Source: Seminavis robusta (taxonomy: Eukaryota > Bacillariophyta > Bacillariophyceae > Naviculales > Naviculaceae). Taken from it: DNA of 64,000 nt. The DNA is taken from positions 1 to 64,000 of the forward strand of contig CAICTM010000119.1 of assembly GCA_903772945.1 (NCBI GenBank), in the 5' to 3' direction. Shown in pieces: positions 11,826 to 22,283 of the stretch. Under the pieces are notes generated by a model that saw nothing but the letters and a program-made list of their open reading frames with translations, did not search any database and was not told where the DNA came from. Both the position numbers and the translations under genes were made by a program. Each line of letters opens with the position of its first letter. The first letter of the stretch is position 1.

Positions 11826-12288
11826 GCTACAAGCTAGGCAAGGATATACGGTACAAGTTGCCAAGAAAACTATTAACCGATTTCAACTGAGATGGTGGAT
11901 TCCCCACCATTCTATTCCCTGCTACTGCTCTTTCTGCCTTATTGAATTCATTGCTTCAAACATACTGTATGTGTCATGCATAGATAGATGTGGATGGCAG
12001 AAAAATAACATCCTCTGGAGACAGTGGACCATTCCCGGTGACGGTGCTGCAGCAATTGCATCAACGTCTCTCTTTGGCAGAATTCCGTAAGATTGGGCGT
12101 CAGGCCTCATTCAATCCTGTGTATTGACAGCTTAAGCTGTATGTTCGTGCAGTGTCTGGCGTGGAGGAGCCTCTAAATGATTTGAATCCAAGCGAGGGCA
12201 CGAGTGCGCCGCACCGGCTTGGGGTCCCGAGGGTTTGGCTAAAGCAAATCCACAAACGCTGCCGACAGCGAGATCGAAGAAGACGACA
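11826..12288. other. Spacer between membrane protein and H2A.Z
   Basis: No gene is seen. It contains the 3' end of the upstream gene and the promoter and 5' UTR of H2A.Z. Open frames here on both strands are short and without family resemblance. Confidence 0.5.
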
Positions 12289-13008
12289 ATGGTGAGCGAC
12301 TGGCGAGGGATGCGCAGCGGCGCGCAGAGTTGATCTTTTGGGTACTCGTTTCGTGTAGAGGTTACACGAAACCTCTTTGACAATGGATCGAATCTATTGA
12401 CACTACAGCACCATTATTCACCTCAAACGGAAGGATGGATAATCCTTAGGGGTATATACCTCTGTTGTTGTGGAAAGCTGCTGTCGATGGAATGATTCAT
12501 TGGATAAGAGCCCGATGCAATCGTATCTTTGTAGATATTCATAGCACATCGCCGAGCACTCATCCTCTTCTTCTTTCGGTTCCTTGTTGTGATGTAGTCA
12601 GGAAAAGGAGGAAAGGGCGGTAAAGGTGGTAAGGGAGGAAAGGCACCCACCTCCAAGAAAGCACCACAGAGTCGATCTTCCAAGGCTGGACTGCAGTTCC
12701 CCGTGGGACGTGTCCATCGTTTCCTGAAGAACTCTGTTCACCATGGCCATCGAGTGGGTGCTACTGCTGCTGTATACACATCTGCTATCCTAGAGTACCT
12801 AACAGCGGAGGTTCTGGAGTTGGCGGGAAATGCTTGTAAGGATCTCAAGGTGAAACGTATCACACCTAGGCATTTACAACTCGCCATTCGTGGAGACGAA
12901 GAGTTGGATGCTCTTATCAAAGCAACAATCGCCGGTGGCGGTGTTATCCCACACATTCACAAGTCACTGATCAACAAGTCAGCAAAGGGCAAGAAGACGA
13001 AGTTTTGA
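12289..13008 (+). CDS. H2AZ: Histone variant H2A.Z
   Basis: H2A.Z replaces H2A in nucleosomes near promoters and is placed there by SWR1-type remodellers. The coding sequence is 137 residues in two exons. The start codon at 12289-12291 is the last triplet of exon 1, the intron is 12292-12597 (GTGAGC...GATGTAG, 306 bp), and exon 2 is 12598-13008. The N-terminal tail is a run of GGK repeats ([20 protein letters not shown]), a substrate for acetylation. The core has [15 protein letters not shown], and [17 protein letters not shown] is the docking helix region. The signature [20 protein letters not shown] and the tail [15 protein letters not shown] are specific to H2A.Z rather than canonical H2A. 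The basic end is KGKKTKF. The gene converges on TAF12. The intron directly after ATG is the only oddity. Confidence 0.95.
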
Positions 13009-13623
13009 ACTGACTGAGGGGTATATCTATCATCGAGAGAAGACGTTTTCACACTTATCCTTTCCTTCACTTGGTGTTTCTGTGTTGACTACTGTGTGCC
13101 TTGTCGTGGTTCCTTCCTCCAACAACACTATCTACTTATTTGACAAGGCGGGGGGCGTTGTTACCTCTTGCTTCTGCGGCTTTATGCAAGTGCAGGCTTG
13201 TGTGTTCTATGTTATTACCACCACTATACCGTACCACCGACCGTTTTCTTGCCCTATGCTGGCTTGAGGTCCTATAAACGTAAGAGACAATCATACATAC
13301 ACATGCGCAGTAGGCCTCCTAGCTGTAGTACGGGATGGTACATTAATAGTGGTAGCTAGACTGTCAGGAGTTACATTATTGTTCTGTCGGCTTCATAATC
13401 CCTTCTCACGAAGCTGTACAAGAAAAGGTTCACCTAACTACCGTTGCATGTTGCCTAGCTAGTAGCGAACAAGTAGACAGTACAGTACCGTCAAACTCTT
13501 TCCCACCTCGATGATGGCAACAAACAATTCCATTCGACTTGACTTTCGGCTCGAAGATGATTGTAGTAGTAGTGATAAGTCAAGTATTGCCCTCACTCCA
13601 TCGCAGAGCAGCTGCCACTTGCC
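13009..13623. other. Spacer between convergent H2A.Z and TAF12
   Basis: This should hold the 3' UTRs of both genes. No further gene is seen. The motif GGGGTATAT occurs both here (13019) and in the H2A.Z intron (12449), of unknown meaning. Confidence 0.5.
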
Positions 13624-15838
13624 TTAGCTGGCGACTCCAGAATTGGCCTTTTTCGCTCGACCACCGCCTGTCAAGGAAGCATCGGAGGGCTTTCGCTTGG
13701 CTCCTGCGCTGCTCGCTGCCGTAATCGACCCACGACCACCCGGAGGTTTCGTGGATTTGAAGGTTGGCGATCCCAGTCCAGGAACCGTGATTCCCCACTG
13801 TTTGGCCAACACCAATTGCAAGTCCTGCACATCCAGTGTCTTGCTACCACGATGCTGTGCCATGCGTATACTTTGTCGTGTCACTTGATCCAAAAAGTCA
13901 TCTGCCAACTGCAGCAATTGCTCTTCCGCATCCACATCAATCGAGTAGTTGGGATCCAGTGATTTGACGAGACTGCTAATGCGTTCACCCACCAGTGGTG
14001 CCATGTGAGGGACTCCAGGACCCACCGCTTTGGAGCTTTGCGAGGTCAATCGAGCCTCGGACGAATAAGGTTGCGGTGTGGGTCGTACATTGGGATTGGG
14101 TGGGGGTTGCTGTTGGTGGTGAGCTTGGGCGGCATGTGGTTGCTGTGGATAATGAGGGTGACGTTGTTGTGGTTGTTGTTGTGCCGGTGCTCTTTGATGA
14201 TGATGCTGTTGCTGCTGCTGATAATGTTGCTGCTGTTGTTGCTGCCTTGCCTGTGCATGAGCTTGCGCCTGTCGAGCTGCATGCTGTTGTTGATGATGTG
14301 CTGCAGCCGAAGCCGAGGTTGGAGTTGTACCACCCTTGCTGGATCCAGACGTTCTACGGGCACTAGCGGCAGTTGACGGAGTTCGGCTGATTGGTTTGGC
14401 CTTTGGTGGAACGGCGACAGGCGGCGCTGCATATGCCGCGGGTGGTGGTGCTGCAGCCTGTACTTTGGAGGAAGTAGATTGTGTGCGTTTGGCCGGTGTT
14501 GTATGGATCGGAGGCGGTACCGTGGTCACTGACGTTGCCGTGGGAACCTCCAAAGGAGGCAATCCAGCGGCTGCCCGAGCTGCGGCTTGCATGGCTACGA
14601 AAAAGGAAGACAGGAGATAAGAGAAAAGTAAGAAAATTGCCGAACAGTGCTGGAAACGACGAACCGACTGAGGTGGAGTGCAAGCCTTTCTTCTCGACTA
14701 CTATCATTGCAGCATTAATTTCCGCAGTGACAAAGGTCGCGACGAAAGTTTTGCACTCCACCATGTTGGTCTATGGTGGTGATGTTGGAGCAGCACCTAA
14801 TCCTACTCCTGACTGATACCAATGTGGGAATACACTTTTGCCACAGAGCAACAGTCGGGATGGAGATCAGGTGCATCTCCACTAGCCAGAATGATTGCAG
14901 CGGATACTGACACTGCTGTACGTACATTGAGCCCTCTTACGTTCACTTTCGGCCTGAGCATGAGCGGCTGCTTGATTCTGAGCAGGTGGTGAGCGTTGCT
15001 GTTGGGGGTGATGATGAGCGTACTGAGGATGCTGTGGATGATGATGGGGAGGAGGCTGCTGGTAATGCGGTGGTTGTTGAGGATGGTGAGGAGGTTGCTG
15101 GTACTGAGGATGTTGCTGCTGCTGTTGTTGGGGTGGCGGTGGCTGTTGTTGCTGCTGTTGAGGTGGTGGCTGTGTTTGCTGCGGGGGTGGCTGTTGGGCT
15201 GGCGGTGGGGCAGTCGCGGGAGGGTGGTGTCGAGACGCCATGGCTGCAAGAAAGAAAGGATAGGTGAGCAGTATCCTAATGGCGTTATCGAAATATTAAA
15301 TTCCGTCACGTACCCGCGAAATTCTTTCCCTTTGGCTTACCAGCTCCCTGAGACGTCGCCATGGGAGCCGCGGGGGCTGGAGCCGGGGCAGGAGGTGGCG
15401 GTGGAGCGGGAGCTGGTGAAGCTCGAGCCATGGCCGAGAAATCTTTTCCCTTTGGTCGTCCCGCCATGGCCGAGAAATCCTTTCCTTTAGGTCTTCCAGC
15501 TGGAGCTGCCTGAACCTGCTCAAGGCCGAAAAAGGGGACATGAGGGGATATGCTGCGTGGTCATTGGGTAGTATTGACGAACAAATTCTTCCACTAACCT
15601 GTTGAGGAGCAGGGGCAGGAGCTGGAACTGGAGCTGGCTGTGGCGCGGGTGCAGGAGCTGCCTGAGGGGCATCGGCTGCCTGGCCACCTGTACATGTATT
15701 GGGAAAAAGTACATTGAGCATTATGAACTAGAGTAGGAAAACCAAGAAATGAGGCAAAATAGGTATTTCTTGCTTACCAAGCCTCTGTTTCATCAAGGCA
15801 ATGCTTTTGCCACCTTTTCCTCCTGGTGGTCCACTCAT
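13624..15838 (-). CDS. TAF12: TFIID subunit TAF12 with long Q/P-rich N-terminus
   Basis: TAF12 is a histone-fold subunit of TFIID and SAGA that pairs with TAF4. The model has five exons (15838-15778, 15687-15599, 15515-15314, 15243-14941 and 14594-13624) that join in frame to 541 residues. All introns have GT-AG ends. The histone fold is near residues 420-490 (GERISSLVKSLDPNYSIDVD, then EEQLLQLADDFLDQV and LDVQDLQLVLAKQWGITVPG), which matches the TAF12 family. The rest is low complexity. Exon 3 carries two copies of GRPKGKDFSAM and a third related GKPKGKNFAG, which resemble AT-hook cores. Exons 4 and 5 are Gln/His/Pro-rich, and the C-terminus is basic (AKRKPSD, GRAKKAN). The protein is long for TAF12, and the extra length is all disordered sequence. 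An inverted repeat lies in intron 4. Confidence 0.88.
14672..14762. repeat. Imperfect hairpin in TAF12 intron 4
   Basis: The arms GGTGGAGTGCAA and TTGCACTCCACC are perfect complements over 12 bp. The pairing continues inward through CTTTC..TC.CGAC with few mismatches, giving a stem of about 27 bp and a loop of about 37 bp. It could be a miniature inverted-repeat element or a structured intronic RNA. There is no other evidence for either. Confidence 0.55.
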
Positions 15839-16692
15839 CTTGCTGTTCTTTTCTTCTTTCTGTCTTCAAAACTCTGAATTGTTATGGTTGCTTGTGGGTA
15901 CTGTGGCACTCTATGATCCCAAAACGTGGATTTTGTTCTATCAGTCAAATCAGTCGTACTGTATGCCACGAAACAGTTCCAATCGCATCCGAACGGCGCC
16001 AGTAGACTACAACAATATCCTTTCCCGCGTATTGATAACACTACTGCAAGTCGTTGATCCAATTGCTTCGTTCCACTATACCATGAGCAAAGAGGCCAAA
16101 ATCTGTTTCGTCTTTGATTTCGGAAAGTTGTGATCTGCTGCTGTTGGAATCAGAGCGGTCGGAGGACGGACGGCCGAGTTCGACCCGGCCGCGGCCAAAG
16201 CTGAAACGGACGACTTCCCCGTTCCGGGGAGAACGTTTGCTTCCATGGACATGAAGTGGGATCACCACAGGACAACCGGGATGCTTATCTTCCTATCGTA
16301 GCTTCCTGTGCATCAAGATATTGGGGGCAGTTGGGTTGTCTTGCTGTGCCTTGGAGCGCATGTGTCGTTCTGCTACGGACATCAACACATGCTCTCTGCA
16401 GAGAGATTCAAATTTATGTCGGCGGACACCCTCATTCGATCTGCGGAGGGTGGCGAGGTTTATCATACGAGAGATCCCAAGCTGGTGGGGCATGCGAATT
16501 GTGTGTCGTCTGGCTCTGCAGATGCGAGAGCTCAGTATTACGACTCGGCGGTTCTAAGTCGACACACCCTTATTAGGCATCTTTGGTCAAGTTGGTTGGC
16601 ATTTTGGAATGGCTAGGTGTATGGGGGTGGGCCAAACTCAGGGGGACGACATCAGCAAAACTAACTTGCTCTACTTATGTATACGTTATCAT
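15839..16692. other. Spacer upstream of TAF12
   Basis: This holds the TAF12 promoter and the 3' region of the sulfotransferase gene. Overlapping open frames at 16256-16616 have no recognisable domain and are probably chance. A GC-rich patch is at 16150-16235. Confidence 0.45.
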
Positions 16693-18079
16693 CTACCAGA
16701 CCATGCTTTTGGTGTACCGTTCTAGTTCTGTCCAGGTCGCCCGACTTGAAAACTCTTTGATAAAGCCTTGGATTGCCTTCGTTTGTGTCAAGTTGTAATA
16801 GTCTCGATACTCCTTGCCAGGAACAAACTCCACACTGCCACTGCTCCGAGGGAGTTCCAAGAAATCGATGATCCGTTCTCGGGTTTCATCAAATTGATAC
16901 TGATAATCCTCGTAGTGCAAGTTCATTGACGGGATCCCCATCTCGTCCAACGCCACAAAAGCCATGTTGTGCCACTGAACGTAGCGAAAGAACTCAGCCT
17001 TGCAGGGAACTCCATCCAAAGCATCCCGCATTCGTTGGTCCACCCAGTGCAGATCCAGCAAATCAGAAGTCGAGTCCATAAAGTGGCACCACCGCTGAAA
17101 GCCAGTGCTGTTGCGGGGAAACGTCGTTGGCCATGAAAGACTCTTTTTGCTGTTCCCACCTCGAAGTTGGCGTCGGTGATCGAGATGGAATCGCGCCACA
17201 ACGTTGTCGAGGGGATGACGGAAAACATGAATTGCTTTCTTGACCAAATGGGAGTCGTATGTGACGACCTTTTTCTTCAACTCGCCTTCTTTGCTCGGGT
17301 AAGCTTTCGTGCCAGTTTGGCAAGACATTTGGAAGGACCGTGGAGTTTCCACGTACTTGAAAGGCGGACAGTAGGAGCAAAACCCACCACAGTGTGTCTT
17401 GGTCAGTATGAAACGAGGAATCCTTGAGGGGCGATTGGGGATGATCTCCAGCCATGGGCCGTGGCTCCCGTCAGGTGTAGGAATGGCCTGGACGCCAGGT
17501 TGGTCCTTGACCTCACCTTCCAGAGCATAGTTGGTGGCGGTGGTACAGTTGGAGGCTTCGCGGGTTAGATGGAGAGTGAAAGATGTACCACTGTTTCAGC
17601 GAAGGATCAGTAAAGAGCGAAGTAAGTTTCCATGTGCGCGAGATAAAGGCCGGAAAGCAACAGCAAACGATGACGTACCTGTTGGGAAAAGACATCAACC
17701 AAGCAATTGAAGGCGCGCTGGTAGTACCATCATCGTCCATTGGTTCGGAAACTAGTCTGTCGCCTGTTGGTTTCAAATCTTGCTTCTTTCGAGGGATCAA
17801 GGGCAGCTGGTGGCGTTCCCTATCGTTCAGGATGGCACTGGATGCCAGCATATTGTCGGCGTTGCGCCAAGCATTCCATTCGCGAGGATTTCGCTTGGAA
17901 GCAATGACGGTGCGTGAGACAATGGTGCCGTAATTCTCGCCTTGGATCGTTTGGAAATGAAACCAATGGCTGGCGATAAGGGTGGTGGAAACGGCGGCCA
18001 ACGATGCTGCCGCGGCAGCAAGAGACACACTCTGAGCAACCGTCAGGTGAATTCGATTCTGAGGCTTCGTCTTCTTCAT
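16693..18079 (-). CDS. PAPS-dependent sulfotransferase-like type II membrane protein 1
   Basis: The family transfers sulfate from PAPS to a hydroxyl or amine of a carbohydrate, protein or small molecule. With a membrane anchor it would act in the Golgi lumen. There are two exons, 18079-17679 and 17590-16693, giving 432 residues. The 88 bp intron splits the PAPS-binding loop, which reads SFPNSGTSFT after splicing (5'-phosphosulfate loop, residues 131-140). The 3'-phosphate motif appears as HVFRHPLDNVVARFH. Residues 12-35 are a hydrophobic signal anchor. Other conserved pieces are LTKTHCGGFC, FQRWCHFMDS and EFFRYVQWHNMAF. The paralogue at 22284-23787 shares the same intron position in the same loop and the same blocks. 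The 1024-residue protein between them carries another sulfotransferase type. The acceptor is unknown. Confidence 0.8.
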
Positions 18080-18887
18080 CTTGTATCGGTGTTGAATTGA
18101 CTTGAAAAATGTCGATTGTCGATCTTCGTCTGAAGTTGCCGTTTCATCGAAAAGAATGTGAAGGTTTGTCTGGGTGTCGAGCCGAACTCTTTCGACAGAC
18201 CGTGGCGCTCCTGTTCGACTTGTTCATCACCGTGACAACGTGCCGTTTCGATACAAGATCATCTCGTGGTGCCCAGCATGCTCTCATGCATGGCATAATT
18301 ATCATCCGAGTAGGCAGCGTGGGCAGCTTCCACGCTATTAATAGTCCACGAAGTCAGCTATTGTAATGCATTGATATAACGTGCCGCCACAGGTGGCTGT
18401 GCTTGCTTTGAGTACCGGTACGGCTGTACTATCCGGAACGAACCGGCAGGTTTTGTATTGGTACAGTAGTGTTTTACACAGCCCTACACAGACCGACCGT
18501 TAAATACAAAACCAGCCGTTATCGTTCCATTCGAAACGAACCAGCTACTTAAGGACGGCTGTGCCCCATCGGTCTCCGGCCTGACCATCGGGCTGTCGGG
18601 CTTGCGCCCTCCCTTAAGCCCTCGGTCAGACCTCCGACCTTCGGGTCCCTGCCTGACCCTTAAGTAGACGGTTCGTTTCTAATCATACGGTTTCGCACCT
18701 CTGCTATCCAGGTTGCGTTGAAGGCAGCTTCAATCTGTTGGTTTCCACACCTTAGCAAAGATTCTGAACAAAAGAGGATGTGTTGGTAGGCCCTAAGAAG
18801 AAAGTTAGATGTGTAGTGTAGTAGGAACTAGCCTGCTCTTCCTTGCTCGAAAATTCACTCATACGGGGCTTTCGTTCCGTCTACTAG
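18080..18887. other. Spacer with nested inverted repeats
   Basis: No gene is seen. It contains the promoter of sulfotransferase 1, the MITE-like element at 18533-18679, and a second inverted pair (GGTTTTGTATT at 18449-18459 with AATACAAAACC near 18503-18513). Confidence 0.5.
18533..18679. mobile_element. MITE-like 147 bp inverted-repeat element
   Basis: The left end GAAACGAACC..CTACTTAAGG is mirrored by CCTTAAGTAG..GGTTCGTTTC at the right end, a 22 bp inverted repeat with two mismatches. The GC-rich interior has several smaller hairpins and no coding capacity. Size and structure fit a miniature inverted-repeat transposable element. An alternative is a structured regulatory region. Confidence 0.5.
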
Positions 18888-21800
18888 CTAGTACTCCTGC
18901 TCGTTAGGCTCGGCTGACTTGTTGTCATCCCCGATTTCATTTTGATCCCCCGTTGCTGCCTCAGTTGGCTGATTTTCATTAGATTCTGATTCGGTGCCTT
19001 GTATATCATGTTCGCCTGCATCCAATACCTCGTCTGCGTGTGGTGGCTCACCTCCAGCCTTCTCTTGGTTGGCTACTTCCTCATGCCCTTCTGTCTCCAT
19101 GGCTTCATCTCGAGCGATCTCATTTACCCGACCTTCATCAGTTTCAACTAACTCTTCTGCGTTCGCGCCTTCCTCGTCCCCGCTTGTCGAATGTGATTCT
19201 TCTGGTTCATCAGGCACCAGGAGAGATTCTGCACCTGCCCACAACCCCGGAATGTACTCTGTGTTGCGTTTCAAGGTTATCCAATCTATGCAGGCCAATA
19301 TGGACACCCCAGTTTGCTCCTCTACCCGCTGCAACCTCGCTAGAAGCAAGCGCAAACCTGCGACATAAACCTGCGAATCGATCGAAGTGTGGTCATCCAC
19401 CATGTCCCATAAGTGCTGCGGCACGTCAGTCTTCTTTCGTTTCTTGTTGCGATATTCGACCCAAATAGCTTCTGGCAAAGGTTTGGTCGCTGGATTCTTC
19501 GTGTAGTGATCCTTATGGTTGCAATCACAAGCCTGGGGAAGTGTCTGATTGGCTTGATAGTGCAAGAGACACAGACTAGGATGAAACAAGTCCGTAATAC
19601 CCACCCATTCCATACGATGCAAAGATTGTAGGGCTTGTTCGATATCCGGCTCCAGTATATCGACGGCCGCAGAACTTTGCTCGTGTTTGTCATTGCCATC
19701 AGGCTGCGGTGGCACCACTCGGTAGTGCTGCCCAAGACTGCCCCTGCTGGTCTTGCTACAAGCCAACGCGTGTGATTGGGTGTTTCGCAGTGAAATCACT
19801 TGAACACCACTAGGACCTGTCTGAACGTTGCTGGTTTGTTCTCGAAGTGGCCAAGAGGACAGAGATGCCTCTAGGTTGGCCTCCAACGCTTGTTTCCAGT
19901 CCTTGACACCCCCGGTACCGGAATGTCCACAGGCTGTTTCCGAGTAAACCAAGAGGCCCTCTGCCAGATAGAGTGGAACATCGGATGCAATGCGGGCCAA
20001 GTATGTGTGGTGTGCATTGTGTCCATGTGTAAACAACGACAGTGTATGAGACCGGGGCGATCGTAGGAGGGTCCCATGAAAGCGGCCTTCTTCGTGCATG
20101 TCAGCTGCACAGCATTCACAATTGAGGCCGCAGAGTAGCGTACTGATGAATGTGGCAACGCTTTTGCAGGAGAATGTTTTGGCGGCAGCTGCAATGGCCT
20201 CAGTCCCTGTGATGTTGCGCAACGCGGATTGAAAACAAGCACGATAGTGGATTTTGGGCACCATATCCGACCTGGACCACAGATAATTCTCAATGGCTTC
20301 TCCTCCCGTCTTGACAATGTGCAAGAAACGGAGCGGCTCCTCTCCCGAAAATAGCTTCAACGGCACATTGGTGGAAGATGGCAATCGCAACTTGGCAAAC
20401 AAGGCAGCATTTTCTTGGCGCCGTGCCTCCATGACACCCTCAATGGGAATGTTGCGAACATGATAGAGACGTGCCGGTAAAACCTTGTTCCAATCGGGTC
20501 CCGTGCCCGTAATAGGATTCAAGTATAATCGTTCGCAGTAGGCCACGTAAGCCTCGAGCTTGACGTCTTGTTCCGAGACAACTGTGCAGCCATCCACCAG
20601 GTTTTTCAGTGCCGTGCAGTGATCTGGGTTTCGCGTAAATGCCCACGACAAAAAGGGGGACTGTGGATTGTTATTGTTGTTATTGTCTTGCGGAAAAAAC
20701 TCTCGATTGGACATGACCCCGACGGGAGTTCCTCTGATATCCATACGTGACTTTTGTATGATTTGCTTGCGTGGACTCTTCATCAATGCCAAATTGCTGT
20801 AGATGGATGTATTGGTCTTTCGGTGATCCACCATGGCAATGACATGCATTTCATTGGAATGTGCCAATTGTAGAGTTGGAATGTCTTCCTTGTTTGGATC
20901 AATATTGGATCCAAAATAGGCCGCATCGGGACAATCACCCAAGCAATGACCTCCTTGTTCGAGACAATGCAAGCCTCGAATATACAGGGGCGAAAACGGA
21001 ACGGGCTCTACTTTCATTTGTGTTTTGGGTGGACCAAAAGCACCTTGAATGCGTGACACGACGGCCTCTTGGTATTGGTCAAATTCATTGGCGTAGAGTG
21101 CTACTTCGTTCACATGGCTCGAATGTGTTCGATCCTTGTAGGTTGGCTTTGGCAGCAGAAGGCTACTTTTGGATTCTGGTGGTGGTGGTTTTCCTTGAAT
21201 GTAAAAGACAGGATGATTGGATTGGAGGTAGGCTTCTCCTTGAGCCTTGTCGTGGAACCGAAAGAGTCGCATGACGACTTCAAAAAGTGCGAATTGGTCG
21301 TCGTCAACGAGCTCGGAAGGGATGATCGCCACGTGAATGGCGTGTTTGGGAACTCCACTTTTTTGTAATGCTTGTTGGACTTGTTGGAGGGTATGTTGAC
21401 TGGATTGGGTTACCACGACGTGAGCGAACAAGTCATTATCATTGTTGTTGTTGTGGGTAATATCATCATGTTTTTGATTATCGTGTATATTGAGAACATT
21501 AATGGCATCTCCCAAACTGGCAAAGAAGAGTCCCCGTTTCCAGGAGAATAAGCAGAATGTGGTAATGGAAAAGTAATCCACGGGAGGTGGTTCGTTGGCA
21601 ATTAAGACGACTGCCTCGTGATGCCGTAACCGCCACATGGGACTGGGAAGTCCACCCAGAAAGGGTAGCACATTGTACATGTACGGCGATGCCCAGTTGC
21701 TGCCAAAGTTCTCTGCAAATCGATTCCAGACAAAGGTGGCCATATCCCATTGAAACGAGCCGCGGTTGGCAATCGTCAAGTCATTATTGTTTTTGTTGTC

Positions 21801-21962
21801 GTCGTCGTGAAGCAATTCCTGAAAGGTAGCACTGACGGCGGCTACCCGTGGATCCTTGGAGTCTTGCCATTCGGATACATGGAACTTGAGAAGGACTTGC
21901 CACAGAACAGCGAGGACGGCAACCACGAGAATGGTCGTGATGGGTAGCGACAGGGACTTCAT
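18888..21962 (-). CDS. Large Golgi-type protein with Sulfotransfer_2-like domain
   Basis: This single-exon protein of 1024 residues has a signal anchor at residues 7-25 and a long lumenal part. Residues about 542-557 read RFLHIVKTGGEAIENYLW, which matches the 5'-PAPS motif of the carbohydrate 2-O/6-O sulfotransferase group (usually HIPKTGGT). LRSPRSHTLSLFTH near 627-640 matches the 3'-phosphate motif (usually R.P..R..S). Paired cysteines near 610-625 (CGLNCECC) suggest disulfides. Residues about 95-270 form a separate N-terminal domain with blocks VDYFSITTFCLFSW, SLGDAINVLN and VAIIPSEL. I recall that pattern from uncharacterised algal and bacterial proteins but cannot name it. The last 120 residues are very acidic and probably disordered. 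One base in the PAPS loop differs from consensus (V for P), so activity is not certain. Its divergent neighbour and its downstream neighbour are sulfotransferases of another type. Confidence 0.75.
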   Translation of the reverse strand: MKSLSLPITTILVVAVLAVLWQVLLKFHVSEWQDSKDPRVAAVSATFQELLHDDDNKNNNDLTIANRGSFQWDMATFVWNRFAENFGSNWASPYMYNVLPFLGGLPSPMWRLRHHEAVVLIANEPPPVDYFSITTFCLFSWKRGLFFASLGDAINVLNIHDNQKHDDITHNNNNDNDLFAHVVVTQSSQHTLQQVQQALQKSGVPKHAIHVAIIPSELVDDDQFALFEVVMRLFRFHDKAQGEAYLQSNHPVFYIQGKPPPPESKSSLLLPKPTYKDRTHSSHVNEVALYANEFDQYQEAVVSRIQGAFGPPKTQMKVEPVPFSPLYIRGLHCLEQGGHCLGDCPDAAYFGSNIDPNKEDIPTLQLAHSNEMHVIAMVDHRKTNTSIYSNLALMKSPRKQIIQKSRMDIRGTPVGVMSNREFFPQDNNNNNNPQSPFLSWAFTRNPDHCTALKNLVDGCTVVSEQDVKLEAYVAYCERLYLNPITGTGPDWNKVLPARLYHVRNIPIEGVMEARRQENAALFAKLRLPSSTNVPLKLFSGEEPLRFLHIVKTGGEAIENYLWSRSDMVPKIHYRACFQSALRNITGTEAIAAAAKTFSCKSVATFISTLLCGLNCECCAADMHEEGRFHGTLLRSPRSHTLSLFTHGHNAHHTYLARIASDVPLYLAEGLLVYSETACGHSGTGGVKDWKQALEANLEASLSSWPLREQTSNVQTGPSGVQVISLRNTQSHALACSKTSRGSLGQHYRVVPPQPDGNDKHEQSSAAVDILEPDIEQALQSLHRMEWVGITDLFHPSLCLLHYQANQTLPQACDCNHKDHYTKNPATKPLPEAIWVEYRNKKRKKTDVPQHLWDMVDDHTSIDSQVYVAGLRLLLARLQRVEEQTGVSILACIDWITLKRNTEYIPGLWAGAESLLVPDEPEESHSTSGDEEGANAEELVETDEGRVNEIARDEAMETEGHEEVANQEKAGGEPPHADEVLDAGEHDIQGTESESNENQPTEAATGDQNEIGDDNKSAEPNEQEY

Positions 21963-22283
21963 GTTGTGGATAATATGTTATCTGTCTATCTATATTATGT
22001 AGTAAACAACAGCAATGCCACAAGAAGAAATGGGCTGGCCATTGGATGCCGAAAGTATCTTTTGGATCTTTTCATTCAGTGTTGGTGGCAGCTTTGGCAG
22101 CTGTGTTGGCTATGACAATGTATCTTTGGATCTTTTCATGTGATGATGTCATCACACGTTTTAAAATTCAAAAGACGTTTTGTTTCCTCTCTCAAAAAGC
22201 TAGAATGCCCACCAAGACAGGGTTGGTATTTTTGCTACCCAAAGTTTTGCCTTTGTTGTTGTTTTACTTGTCCAACGTCCAAC
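21963..22283. promoter_or_regulatory. Shared divergent promoter of two sulfotransferase-type genes
   Basis: Only 321 bp separate the start codons of the 1024-residue protein (minus) and sulfotransferase 2 (plus). The stretch TATCTTTTGGATCTTTTCAT at 22059-22078 recurs at 22121-22139 as TATCTTTGGATCTTTTCAT, a short tandem duplication that could hold a binding site. No other motif is assigned. Confidence 0.45.

Noticed and set aside
14005-14376. Leucine/valine-rich membrane-like frames on the plus strand
   Set aside because: They are the reverse reading of CAG/CAA-rich glutamine codons of TAF12 exon 5.
14986-15490. Leucine-rich plus-strand frames
   Set aside because: They are the reverse reading of the glutamine/proline-rich TAF12 exons 3 and 4.
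16256-16616. Overlapping plus-strand frames in three phases
   Set aside because: All three phases are open over the same stretch, so openness is not informative, and no family is recognisable.
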